In this document: positions 1 through 6,261 of the stretch, piece after piece
Numbering within the stretch: the first letter of the stretch is position 1
How the letters are laid out: the number at the start of each line of letters is the position of its first letter
NCBI GenBank assembly: GCA_903854305.1
Contig: CAINWC010000271.1
Location: 1 to 10,785, forward strand
Source of the DNA: an uncultured Pseudomonadota bacterium
GTDB taxonomy: Bacteria > Pseudomonadota > Gammaproteobacteria > Burkholderiales > Methylophilaceae
Reading direction: 5' to 3'
DNA: 10,785 bases
Made by a program: the position numbers and the translations under genes
Notes under the pieces: model-generated
The model's input: the letters and a program-made list of their open reading frames with translations, nothing else
Told to the model about the DNA's origin: nothing
The model's database searches: none

Positions 1-1
1 A

Positions 2-139
2 ACAAGTAGTCGTACTCCGCGTGAAGAGCGAATTATTGCGGGTTTTGAAGAAATTGAGCGCTTTGTAGAAGTGCATGGGAGATTGCCACTGCACGGTGAG
101 GATAAAGTCGGATTAAATCTAGATTTGTTGAGCGTATAG
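2..139 (+). pseudogene. Fragment of a GIY-YIG-family-like protein, C-terminus cut short
   Basis: An open frame enters from the left edge and stops with TAG at 137-139. Its 45 residues begin TSSRTPREERIIAGFEEIER and continue through FVEVHGRLPLHGEDK. From memory, this resembles a conserved stretch of a family of roughly 400-residue proteins annotated as GIY-YIG nuclease family, where HGED is followed by a DIFERLYAVRL-like segment. Here the text changes after HGEDK to VGLNLDLLSV and stops. I infer that the gene lost its C-terminal part, including any nuclease domain, at a junction near position 110. The 5' part lies outside the window. It converges on the minus-strand gene ending at 157. The alternative is a natural C-terminus of an unrelated protein; the family assignment is only moderately sure. 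Confidence 0.45.
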
Positions 140-156
140 TTCGTGGCATTTTGCAT

Positions 157-966
157 TCACTCTAATGGAGTGCTGTCTTGAGTTTTTTCAGCGCCATCAT
201 TATTTTTTCTTTTTAATGGTGGCGTGATTCCTAAATAGGTTGTAAATCCATACGAAGCAAGGCCTAGTAATGCTAAAACGGCATATTTTGCAGGAAAATC
301 AATTAGAAATTTATGACAGCCTTCGCAATCATCAAATAATTGAATACGTAGAGCTGTCATAAGATTTTGAATAAAATCAAAACTTACAACCCAAGGTTCT
401 GAAATCATTAAAACTAGTAAAATTAACAAGCCAGAAGCCAAGATAGTAGCAATTCCAAACTTTTCAAAATCCTTCATAAATCCCTCTTTTCTATATTTTT
501 TAACCACGCTCCAAAGAAAAATTGAGATTATTAAAAACACAACCCCAAGAAAAATCTGGTTTTTATGTTTAACCTCAGCTTGTAAGATTTGGGTGCGCAT
601 CTCTTCGGCAGCCTCTTCTGCTTTTTGGGCTGATTCTTCTTGCTCTTGTGCCGCTTGCTCTGCTCGTTCAGTTAGCTCTTGTTGTTTTTCAGCAGCTTCA
701 TCTGCTTCGTTCAGCATACGCAAGCGTTCGGTTTCTGCGCGTAATCGTTCAAGCTCAACATTGCCTCTTTGAAATTCAGCTTGAGACCTTAGCCGTTCAT
801 TTTCTAGCTGTTGCCACTCAAGACGTGATTTTTCAATTCGTTGTTGTGATTCATGATTTTGCATTTCCATTCGCCGAAGCAAGTCATCCGTACTTTCTTC
901 GGCGTGAGAGATTGCTGAGAAATGCAAAGTAATAGCTAACAAACCCAGAAATGCAAATCTATTCAT
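157..966 (-). CDS. Putative cassette-borne membrane protein with periplasmic coiled coil
   Basis: Family not recognised. I take the ATG at 966 (269 aa): AAGG lies 6 bases before it, whereas it directly abuts an upstream TTG at 972. Residues 1-22 look like a signal peptide ending SHA. Residues about 24-134 are a highly charged Glu/Gln/Arg/Ala coiled coil. Three hydrophobic segments follow at about 137-155, 171-188 and 228-247. Between the second and third is a CxxC-His (CEGCH, C214 and C217), which could bind metal or haem or form a disulphide. The tail is short and polar. The coiled coil would sit outside the cytoplasm if the signal peptide is real. The start lies 20 bases after the core of an attC-like site, the usual layout of an integron gene cassette. 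No matching attC is visible after its stop. No promoter of its own is apparent. Confidence 0.75.
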   Translation of the reverse strand: MNRFAFLGLLAITLHFSAISHAEESTDDLLRRMEMQNHESQQRIEKSRLEWQQLENERLRSQAEFQRGNVELERLRAETERLRMLNEADEAAEKQQELTERAEQAAQEQEESAQKAEEAAEEMRTQILQAEVKHKNQIFLGVVFLIISIFLWSVVKKYRKEGFMKDFEKFGIATILASGLLILLVLMISEPWVVSFDFIQNLMTALRIQLFDDCEGCHKFLIDFPAKYAVLALLGLASYGFTTYLGITPPLKRKNNDGAEKTQDSTPLE

Positions 967-986
967 TAGCAACCTTTCTTGGTAAT

Positions 987-1073
987 GCCCAACGCTTCAC
1001 ATCACAGGCAGCAAAAAGCATAGCGACGAAGGAGCGGCGCTTTTTGCTGTCCGAGTGCATGTGATTGTTATAC
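987..1073 (-). other. Integron-type attC recombination site (59-base element)
   Basis: Read on the minus strand, the 87-bp site starts with GTATAAC (1073-1067, one base off RYYYAAC) and ends with GTTGGGC (993-987, exact GTTRRRY). Between them is an imperfect inverted repeat: GGACAGCAAAAAGC (1052-1039) pairs with GCTTTTTGCTGCCT (1019-1006), and an outer AATCACATG arm pairs with CTGTGATGTGAA. Unpaired bases remain, as in attC hairpins. The terminal GCGTTGGGC is typical of attC right ends. Integron integrases (IntI) recombine folded single-stranded attC between G and TT of the core. The orientation places the minus-strand gene starting at 966 as the next cassette, so the site would belong to the cassette on its right. 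No integrase gene is in the window. Confidence 0.72.
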
Positions 1074-1229
1074 ACTTTTATCAACCAAAAATACACTAAA
1101 TAGTAACAGTAGCACAGGTCACCAAGAAGTGCCCAATTTAATGACATTGGCAATGCGGGTTGTTTTTAAAATGTAAGTCGGGTCGATGGCCGTCAGTGAC
1201 ACGTTGATGCTGACAGGCAGCTAAGGGGA
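1074..1229 (-). other. Possible remnant of the preceding integron cassette
   Basis: By orientation, this stretch would be the 3' end of the cassette that owns the attC at 1073-987. On the minus strand an open frame runs from a TTG at 1153 (ATG at 1147) into the attC, encoding a short hydrophobic stretch around LLGDLCYCYYLVYFWLI. An in-frame TAA lies just upstream and no ribosome binding site is visible. This could be the tail of a small membrane protein, or chance. The part beyond about 1154 shows no coding signal and borders the insertion sequence at 1230. Confidence 0.25.
1226..1229. repeat. Target-site duplication GGGA, left copy
   Basis: GGGA immediately precedes the left inverted repeat. 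The same four bases follow the right inverted repeat at 2941-2944, as expected for a 4-bp duplication made on insertion. Confidence 0.6.
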
Positions 1230-1245
1230 CAGGCTGTGTAAAAAC
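1230..1245. repeat. Left terminal inverted repeat of the IS1182-family element
   Basis: CAGGCTGTGTAAAAAC differs at one base from the right end read inward. This is the transposase-distal end. Confidence 0.8.
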
Positions 1246-1431
1246 GCAAAATAAAGTATGGTCTGTAAAATATGAACACAATTCCATTGATTAAATCACG
1301 ACATGCTTTCAGCATCTAAAATGAGTAACAATGGATTTAAACAAACGGTTTTTTTGATATGGTTCAACAAACCAAATTAAAACTGACTTAATGATTGTAG
1401 ATTTGATCCAGCAGGCGCGGTAGATAACCCT

Positions 1432-2871
1432 TTATCCGCTCTGCATCGCGTGCATTAATGGTTGGATACCTAATATCTTAATCACTCGCTTCAGATTATA
1501 AGCCAGCACATGTAAACTCATTTCAGTGCTGACTTTCTCTAGGGATCTTGTCTGGAAATGCGTAGCTCCCATCCATGATTTGATCGTGCCAAAAGGATGT
1601 TCCACGGTTTGTTTACGAAGTAACATCGCATCAGGCTTTGCCTTCATGCGTAATTGCATGGCATCCAGAACTTCTTCGTGCTCCCAGCGCTTAATACGCC
1701 GTTCAGTGCTATGTGTGCACTTGGCTTTTAATGCGCAATGTTTGCAAGCTGAACTCCAGTAGGTATGCTGCAACTTACCTTGTTCAATTGAGGTGAAGCG
1801 TTTAATCAGCGATTGTCCTGCATGACATCGGTATTCATCTTGATCAGCCATATAGATGAAATCTTGCTTGTCGAATAATCCTTCTGCACGATTGTTAGAA
1901 GTCAGCGGCTTAGGGACGAGTGCAACAATGCCAGCTTGATCACAGGCAAGGATCTCTTCTCCTTTAAAATAACCCCGATCTGCTAATGCAGTTAAATCCT
2001 CGGTGCCCATGGCCTCTTGCGCTTGTTTAGCCATTGCTGATAGTTGTCCGCGGTCACTGGCGATATTCGTCACTTCGTGTGCCACAATCAAATGATGTTG
2101 TATATCAACAGCAGATTGAACGTTATACGCCACCATGCCGCTACCGCTCTTACTGGTTGCCATAAAGCGTGCATCAGGGTCGGTGAGTACGATCTGCTTG
2201 TCTGGCGATATTTGAATTTGCTCTTCTAAGGCTTGCAGGGCTTGCATCTGTTTCTTTAGCTCGGCAATTCTGTCCTGGAGTCGAAGCACTTTATGATTGG
2301 TATGGGTAGATTCATGCTTGTCTGCCATATCAAGGTCCAAGAGGTATTGATTGATATTCTCCTCAATCTGTTTCATCCGAAATTTGATCTTGGCTTGTGT
2401 AAAGCAGTTATCTCGACTGTTAACTGCTTTGAATTTGCTTCCATCGACAGCCACAATGGCTTCAGAAAACAAATTCATACGGCGACATAGCTCAATAAAT
2501 TGTTTGCATACACTACGGATTGCTTTGCCATTATCCTTACGGAAATTAGCGATGGTTTTGAAATCTGGCGCTAGACGGTTAGTGAGCCACATTAATTCGA
2601 CATTACGCTGTGTTTCACGTTCAAGACGGCGACTGGATTGAATGCGATTAAGGTAGCCGTAGATGTATATCTTTAAGAGAATGCAGGGGTGATAACTCGG
2701 TCTGCCAGTGACCGCAGGGTTAACACCTTCAAATCCCAGCTTACCAAGATTCAGCTCATCGACAAAAACATCGACAACGCGTACCGGATTAGTATCAGTA
2801 ATATAATCGTCTAAGCAATCAGGTAATAATATTGCTTGTGTTCGGTGTTCGCCTTCTATGAATCGCTTCAT
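1432..2871 (-). CDS. IS1182-family transposase
   Basis: This 479-residue protein is full length for IS1182-family DDE transposases, which cut and rejoin the element's ends. The N-terminal region (about 15-120) contains the family-typical stretch TGRPSYHPCILLKIYIYGYL followed by RRLERE and a WLTNRLAPDFKTIANFR motif. Likely catalytic acidic residues are D143 (AVDGSKFKAVN), D298 (LADRGY) and E424 (QTVEHPFGTIKSWMG). A charged helical stretch occupies about 160-225. C349, C376, C379 and C385 form a zinc-ribbon-like cluster between the second D and the E. The start is an ATG with a strong GGGAGG ribosome binding site four bases upstream. The stop is TAA. I see no frameshift or truncation. It is the only gene of the element. 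Confidence 0.93.
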   Translation of the reverse strand: MKRFIEGEHRTQAILLPDCLDDYITDTNPVRVVDVFVDELNLGKLGFEGVNPAVTGRPSYHPCILLKIYIYGYLNRIQSSRRLERETQRNVELMWLTNRLAPDFKTIANFRKDNGKAIRSVCKQFIELCRRMNLFSEAIVAVDGSKFKAVNSRDNCFTQAKIKFRMKQIEENINQYLLDLDMADKHESTHTNHKVLRLQDRIAELKKQMQALQALEEQIQISPDKQIVLTDPDARFMATSKSGSGMVAYNVQSAVDIQHHLIVAHEVTNIASDRGQLSAMAKQAQEAMGTEDLTALADRGYFKGEEILACDQAGIVALVPKPLTSNNRAEGLFDKQDFIYMADQDEYRCHAGQSLIKRFTSIEQGKLQHTYWSSACKHCALKAKCTHSTERRIKRWEHEEVLDAMQLRMKAKPDAMLLRKQTVEHPFGTIKSWMGATHFQTRSLEKVSTEMSLHVLAYNLKRVIKILGIQPLMHAMQSG

Positions 2872-2924
2872 TTAGCCTCCCAACTTACGCATTGCAGTTA
2901 GGGATAATTATACTAAATTTAGGT

Positions 2925-2940
2925 GTTTTTACACAGTCTG
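2925..2940. repeat. Right terminal inverted repeat of the IS1182-family element
   Basis: Read on the minus strand from 2940 this is CAGACTGTGTAAAAAC, matching the left end at 15 of 16 positions. It lies 54 bp upstream of the transposase start, so it may overlap its promoter. Confidence 0.8.
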
Positions 2941-2944
2941 GGGA
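2941..2944. repeat. Target-site duplication GGGA, right copy
   Basis: GGGA follows the right inverted repeat directly and matches 1226-1229. Confidence 0.6.
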
Positions 2945-3162
2945 TGTTTCAGCCGACCAGCCTTAATTGGCGTATGACTTGTTATGGTTTGAAGTGTTAA
3001 AAACTGATTGTCATAAAGCTGCCATTCACAGACTTGCGCTCAAGAACCGTTGCCGGCAGACCCTTACCTGATTTTTGTATGACTGCAGAGGGTCGTTTTT
3101 TGCCCTTTGACCTCTTAATTAGCTTACCAGAAAGAAAGCTGCCATTCAAAAATATGCATAGC
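2945..3162. other. Non-coding stretch with a 14-bp direct repeat
   Basis: No convincing gene is visible. AAAGCTGCCATTCA occurs at 3015-3028 and again, identically, at 3135-3148, exactly 120 bp apart. Between them are the short complementary words GACCC (3060-3064) and GGGTC. This looks like mobile-element or duplicated non-coding debris rather than a working regulatory region. Confidence 0.5.
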
Positions 3163-3312
3163 TGTAACTAATGGTCAGTGCCTATGAGAATCACTGGTCA
3201 GTTCGAATAATTGTGCTGGTCAATCATGATGAGAATCAATGGTCAGTTGATATGAGAATATGCAGGAGTACCTATGCAAACTGGTACTTTTACGAAAATC
3301 ATGTCAATGAGC
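3163..3312 (+). mobile_element. Probable truncated end of an IS21-like element
   Basis: Four copies of TGGTCA start at 3172, 3195, 3217 and 3240, giving spacings of 23, 22 and 23 bp. Three copies also carry ATGAGAAT at a fixed offset. Evenly spaced multiple transposase-binding repeats at the ends are known for IS21-family elements. A TG at 3163 could be the terminal dinucleotide. A strong ribosome binding site and ATG follow at 3265-3276, as expected upstream of istA. The similarity breaks off at about 3312, and no opposite end is present in the window. Assignment to IS21 is an inference from layout and half-remembered end sequences. Confidence 0.42.
3172..3262 (+). repeat. Tandem repeat, about 23-bp unit, four copies
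   Basis: The consensus unit is roughly TGGTCAGT-N4-ATGAGAATCA. Copies 1, 3 and 4 keep the ATGAGAAT part. Copy 2 is diverged to AATAATTG and is one base shorter. Confidence 0.75.
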
Positions 3313-3381
3313 AGTCAGTGGACTTTATTTGCTAACATAAGAGATTTAAAATTATTTAAAATAATAGAATCTGCTTCTTGA
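3274..3381 (+). pseudogene. Truncated leader ORF behind the repeat block (istA-like position)
   Basis: An ATG at 3274 has a strong GGAG five bases upstream (3265-3268). The frame begins MQTGTFTKIMSM and stops at 3381 after 35 residues. Only the first dozen residues, up to about 3312, appear to belong to the original gene. The rest is antisense to the minus-strand ORF ending at 3315 and looks like read-through into foreign sequence. The good ribosome binding site with an aborted frame supports truncation of a transposase gene, but the product is too short to assign to a family. Confidence 0.35.
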
Positions 3382-3614
3382 TTATCTACATTCCATACTG
3401 AGGCCAACAGAGGATAGACTTTTACAGAATCCCAAGGCATCAGCCTTTGCCCCTTAAACGTTCCAAAAGGCCCGTCTGTTTCACTTAGAACTCTATTTCC
3501 GGGTATTTTAGATGCAATAGCAAATCCTTTCTTAGAGCTCATCATAGATGGACCTAATGAGAACGGCAGCACCTTGTTTAGAAATTCCACACTACGTACT
3601 TGGCTGAACATCAT
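3315..3614 (-). CDS. Unrecognised small ORF overlapping the 3' end of hsdR
   Basis: I do not recognise this protein (99 residues from the ATGATG at 3614, stop TGA at 3315). After residue 10 or so it reads like genuine globular coding sequence, for example GPFGTFKGQRLMPWDSV and LLASVWNVDNQEADSIIL, with no low-complexity bias. It overlaps the hsdR stop by 23 bp in another frame. Only a weak AGAAG lies upstream of the start. No membrane segment or signal peptide is seen. It may be a translationally coupled last gene of the restriction operon, or the C-terminal part of a larger gene whose 5' end was lost next to hsdR. It ends within a few bases of the presumed IS21-like remnant, so its own 3' end may also be artificial. 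Confidence 0.45.
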   Translation of the reverse strand: MMFSQVRSVEFLNKVLPFSLGPSMMSSKKGFAIASKIPGNRVLSETDGPFGTFKGQRLMPWDSVKVYPLLASVWNVDNQEADSIILNNFKSLMLANKVH

Positions 3615-5934
3615 AAATGTACTTCTGGAAACCCATAAAAATATGTCTAATTTCAGCGGTGTTGCCAAGCGTCTCGGTTGCATCATGAATAGATTGATAC
3701 TTTAGCTCTAACAGCCCCCTTAGCTTATCTTGGCTCAATTCATCAACACCTTGTTTTACATATTGCGTTAAAACAAAGTCCAGAAAAGCTTGCTGCTTAT
3801 CTCCAAAGTGCTCATGCACTTTATTTTTAGCCACATTAGCACGCTCAACGCGGCTTAGTGGCTGTAATGCAAAAGCTATATGTGCAAGCACATCAAATAA
3901 ATCGCTATTTTCAGCATCTATAATGTTTTGCATCTCAGCTAATACAGATCGGCCAAAGCCTTTATCACTTAAGCCTTCTAGCAATTTTTTACGAGTTTCT
4001 GGATTACTCCAGATTTCGCGCAATTTATCTTCATCTTTAAAAAATTCAGGCAATACACCAAATAAAGTTTCTAAAAACTGTGCTGCAGACATAGGCTTAC
4101 CATCTGCGCCCCAAAAGCTGGTCGCCATCATGTGTTGAATCTGGCGTGTTTTTCCATCGGAGAGTTTGATTAGAATTTTTTCTGGACGTGGCTCAACGAT
4201 ATAAGGGGGTGCTGGTGGTTGTTCAACACGTAAGCCGCCATCAATTTTTTTTGCACCATCATCATTTGGTTCAATAGGCTCAGGTTCGCCATCCCATTCA
4301 GGGTCGCTAAAATGATGATGCGCTTTTACAAAATCATAAATAGTGAAGTAATCTTTGCCGTCATAAAGCCGTGTACCGCGCCCTATAATCTGCTTAAATT
4401 CAATCATGCTATTCACTTGTCGCAAAAGTACGATGTTGCGCACATTACGCGCGTCCACCCCTGTTGAAAGCTTTTGTGAAGTAGTTAGTATCGTTGGGAT
4501 ACTATTATCATTGTCTTGGAATTTCTTTAAATATAGGTCACCCAATGCCCCATCAGCTGCAGTCACACGAACGCAGTAATCAGGGTCGTTACTAGTTTTC
4601 ATTTGATTAATAAAGTCACGTACTTCCAGTGCATGCTCCTGCGTAGCACAGAAGACCAAAGTCTTTTCGCGCTGATTAATCAGCTCCATGAATAGATTTA
4701 CGCGATACGCCTCGCGCGCTGGAATTTTGATAACGCGATTAAAGTCACCTTCGGTATATAACTTGCCAGGCTCAACGTCACCCTGCACCACCACTCCATC
4801 ACCAGGCGCATAGATATACTCATCTAAGGTTGTGGCTATTTGCTTCACTTTGAATGGCGTTAAAAAGCCATCGTTGATACCTTCTTTGAGCGAGTACACA
4901 TACACTGGCTCACCAAAGTAAGCATAGGTATCAACATTGTCTTTACGCTTAGGCGTAGCGGTTAAACCTAGCTGCACAGCAGGTGAAAAATACTCAAGAA
5001 TGCCACGCCAGTTACCTTCGTCATTCGCACCGCCACGATGGCACTCATCAATAATAATGAAGTCAAAGAAGTCTGCGGGGTATTCACCAAAATTAGGCGC
5101 AGGGCTACCCTCTGCATCAGTGCCACTCATAAAGGTTTGAAAGATAGTGAAAAAGATACTACCATTTTTAGGCACTTTGCCTTTTTTGCTAATTTCGTCA
5201 GGAGCGATGCGCACTAGCGCATCTTCTGGAAACGCCGAAAATGCGTTATACGCTTGATCAGCCAATATATTACGGTCAGCTAAAAATAACACACGTGGTC
5301 TGCGCTGCTTTTCTTTATCCAGCTCACGGCTTAAATTCCAACGGCTGTAAAACAGCTTCCAGGCTAATTGAAACGCAATAAAGGTTTTGCCAGTGCCCGT
5401 CGCAAGCGTCAATAAAATACGATTCTGGTTATTTGCTATCGCCTCCAATACCGCTTCAATAGCGTTGTGTTGATAATAGCGTGCGCCCCATGTGCCGCCT
5501 TTATCTTCAAAAGGCACTTCTGCAAAGCGGTCACGCCATGCGTTTTGTTCTGAGAATGTCAAGTTCCACAACTCTTCTGGCGTTGGGTAGCTGGCAACAT
5601 CGCTCTCTTTGCCCGTTTGCATATCAATGCAATAAATTAACTGCCCGTTAGTGGAATAAGCAAAACGGCTATTGAGCTTTTTAGCATAGGTTTTAGCCTG
5701 CGCTACGCCTTCGGTATGCGGCTTAGCCCATGCTTTGGCCTCAATAATGGCAAGTTTGTGATTGCGGTACACCAATACATAATCTGCAATCTCTTGCTTG
5801 CTGCGCTTGCCGCCACCCTGCAAACGCCCTAGAGTGATGTGCTCTCTACGGACATGGCTGCCATCCACGACTCCCCAGCCTGCGGCCTTGAGGGCTGGAT
5901 CTATGTGTTCTGCACGGGTTTCAGCTTCATTCAT
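3592..5934 (-). CDS. hsdR: Type I restriction enzyme, motor/endonuclease subunit HsdR
   Basis: HsdR joins HsdM2HsdS to give the restriction enzyme: it translocates DNA with ATP and cuts away from the target. In 780 residues it has a PD-(D/E)xK nuclease at the N-terminus (D51 in IADYVLVY; E65 and K67 in IIEAKAW). A superfamily 2 helicase follows: Walker A LATGTGKT at 177-184, DECH at 296-299, LTATP at 324-328 and QIIGRGTR at 515-522. The C-terminal third (about 600-775) resembles the EcoEI-type HsdR domain. Total length fits the short EcoEI/EcoAI (type IB-like) group rather than the larger EcoKI group. The frame is intact. The ATG lacks a clear ribosome binding site. It lies 327 bp downstream of the AlbA_2 gene, so it may have its own promoter or depend on read-through. 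Confidence 0.95.
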   Translation of the reverse strand: MNEAETRAEHIDPALKAAGWGVVDGSHVRREHITLGRLQGGGKRSKQEIADYVLVYRNHKLAIIEAKAWAKPHTEGVAQAKTYAKKLNSRFAYSTNGQLIYCIDMQTGKESDVASYPTPEELWNLTFSEQNAWRDRFAEVPFEDKGGTWGARYYQHNAIEAVLEAIANNQNRILLTLATGTGKTFIAFQLAWKLFYSRWNLSRELDKEKQRRPRVLFLADRNILADQAYNAFSAFPEDALVRIAPDEISKKGKVPKNGSIFFTIFQTFMSGTDAEGSPAPNFGEYPADFFDFIIIDECHRGGANDEGNWRGILEYFSPAVQLGLTATPKRKDNVDTYAYFGEPVYVYSLKEGINDGFLTPFKVKQIATTLDEYIYAPGDGVVVQGDVEPGKLYTEGDFNRVIKIPAREAYRVNLFMELINQREKTLVFCATQEHALEVRDFINQMKTSNDPDYCVRVTAADGALGDLYLKKFQDNDNSIPTILTTSQKLSTGVDARNVRNIVLLRQVNSMIEFKQIIGRGTRLYDGKDYFTIYDFVKAHHHFSDPEWDGEPEPIEPNDDGAKKIDGGLRVEQPPAPPYIVEPRPEKILIKLSDGKTRQIQHMMATSFWGADGKPMSAAQFLETLFGVLPEFFKDEDKLREIWSNPETRKKLLEGLSDKGFGRSVLAEMQNIIDAENSDLFDVLAHIAFALQPLSRVERANVAKNKVHEHFGDKQQAFLDFVLTQYVKQGVDELSQDKLRGLLELKYQSIHDATETLGNTAEIRHIFMGFQKYIYDVQPST

Positions 5935-6261
5935 TTTTCATAATCACATAAATTTTATATGTCGATATTTTTCGATTTCATTAACATATCCATCATCATC
6001 AACTCTCTGAACAACTTTATTCTAACGCTGCCTGCTTTCTAATCGCCTCGCGTTTTGCCTTAAAGCACTTAACCAATTGATTTTAAAAGTTAATGGAAAC
6101 TATATCTCTAATATTCTAGTTTGCATTAAAACAAACACTATAGTCTTTTTATTAACGCTATCAATGGCATAAGTAGATTTGCTTTAAAGCACTTAACTTA
6201 ATGATTTTAATATACTTATACTGATAATTCTTTCAAACCTTGGTTTGCATTAAAGCACTAT
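5935..6261. other. Intergenic region before hsdR, AT-rich, repeat-bearing
   Basis: The 327 bp between the AlbA_2 gene and hsdR hold no convincing gene. The distal part carries the 124-bp-period repeat described separately. On the minus strand a short frame ending at about 6023 reads VKCFKAKREAIRKQAALE before a TAA, with a stop a few codons upstream. It resembles the tail of a lost gene, but it is too short to assign. Confidence 0.5.
6053..6254. repeat. Duplicated unit of 124-bp period with four AAAGCACT-type words
   Basis: TTAAAGCACTTAAC occurs at 6060-6073 and 6184-6197. TGATTTTAA recurs at 6078 and 6202, and GTTTGCATTAAA at 6119-6130 and 6243-6254. All three pairs are offset by exactly 124 bp, so this is a decayed tandem duplication. 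Within it, a shared word TTTGCNTTAAA recurs at 6054, 6120, 6178 and 6244, giving spacings of 66, 58 and 66; three of the four copies continue into GCACT. The last copy abuts the stop codon of the AlbA_2 gene. Function unknown. Candidates are a binding-site array, remnants of gene turnover, or an RNA repeat. Confidence 0.75.

Larger units (their letters stand above)
1230..2940 (-). mobile_element. IS1182-family insertion sequence, apparently complete
   Basis: The 1711-bp element is bounded by inverted repeats CAGGCTGTGTAAAAAC (1230-1245) and CAGACTGTGTAAAAAC (minus strand, 2940-2925), with 15 of 16 bases matching, and flanked by direct GGGA repeats. It holds one full-length transposase gene on the minus strand. 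About 200 bp between the left end and the transposase stop are non-coding. The element appears to sit in non-coding sequence: joining the flanks over one GGGA gives a continuous stretch with no evident ORF. Intact ends, an intact reading frame and an intact duplication suggest a recent and possibly active insertion. Confidence 0.85.

Noticed and set aside
1..133. A second attC after the cassette gene, using GCTCAAC (minus strand, 133-127) as its start
   Set aside because: No complementary arms and no visible GTTRRRY partner at a suitable distance. The stretch is occupied by convincing coding sequence on the plus strand.
158..172. CACTC-TAATG-GAGTG hairpin as terminator of the cassette gene
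   Set aside because: It lies within the last codons of the gene, has only five pairs and lacks a T run on either strand.
648..932. 94-codon plus-strand open frame
   Set aside because: Shadow of the Glu/Ala-rich coiled-coil coding region on the minus strand, with no ribosome binding site. Other plus-strand frames opposite the transposase and hsd genes were rejected for the same reason.
959..1153. 64-codon minus-strand open frame starting at TTG
   Set aside because: Most of it translates the attC site and it overlaps the start of the next gene. At most its first part is the tail of a lost cassette gene, noted separately.
6053..6254. CRISPR array
   Set aside because: The conserved words are short and imperfect, spacing alternates (66/58/66), part of the intervening DNA is itself duplicated, and no cas genes are present.
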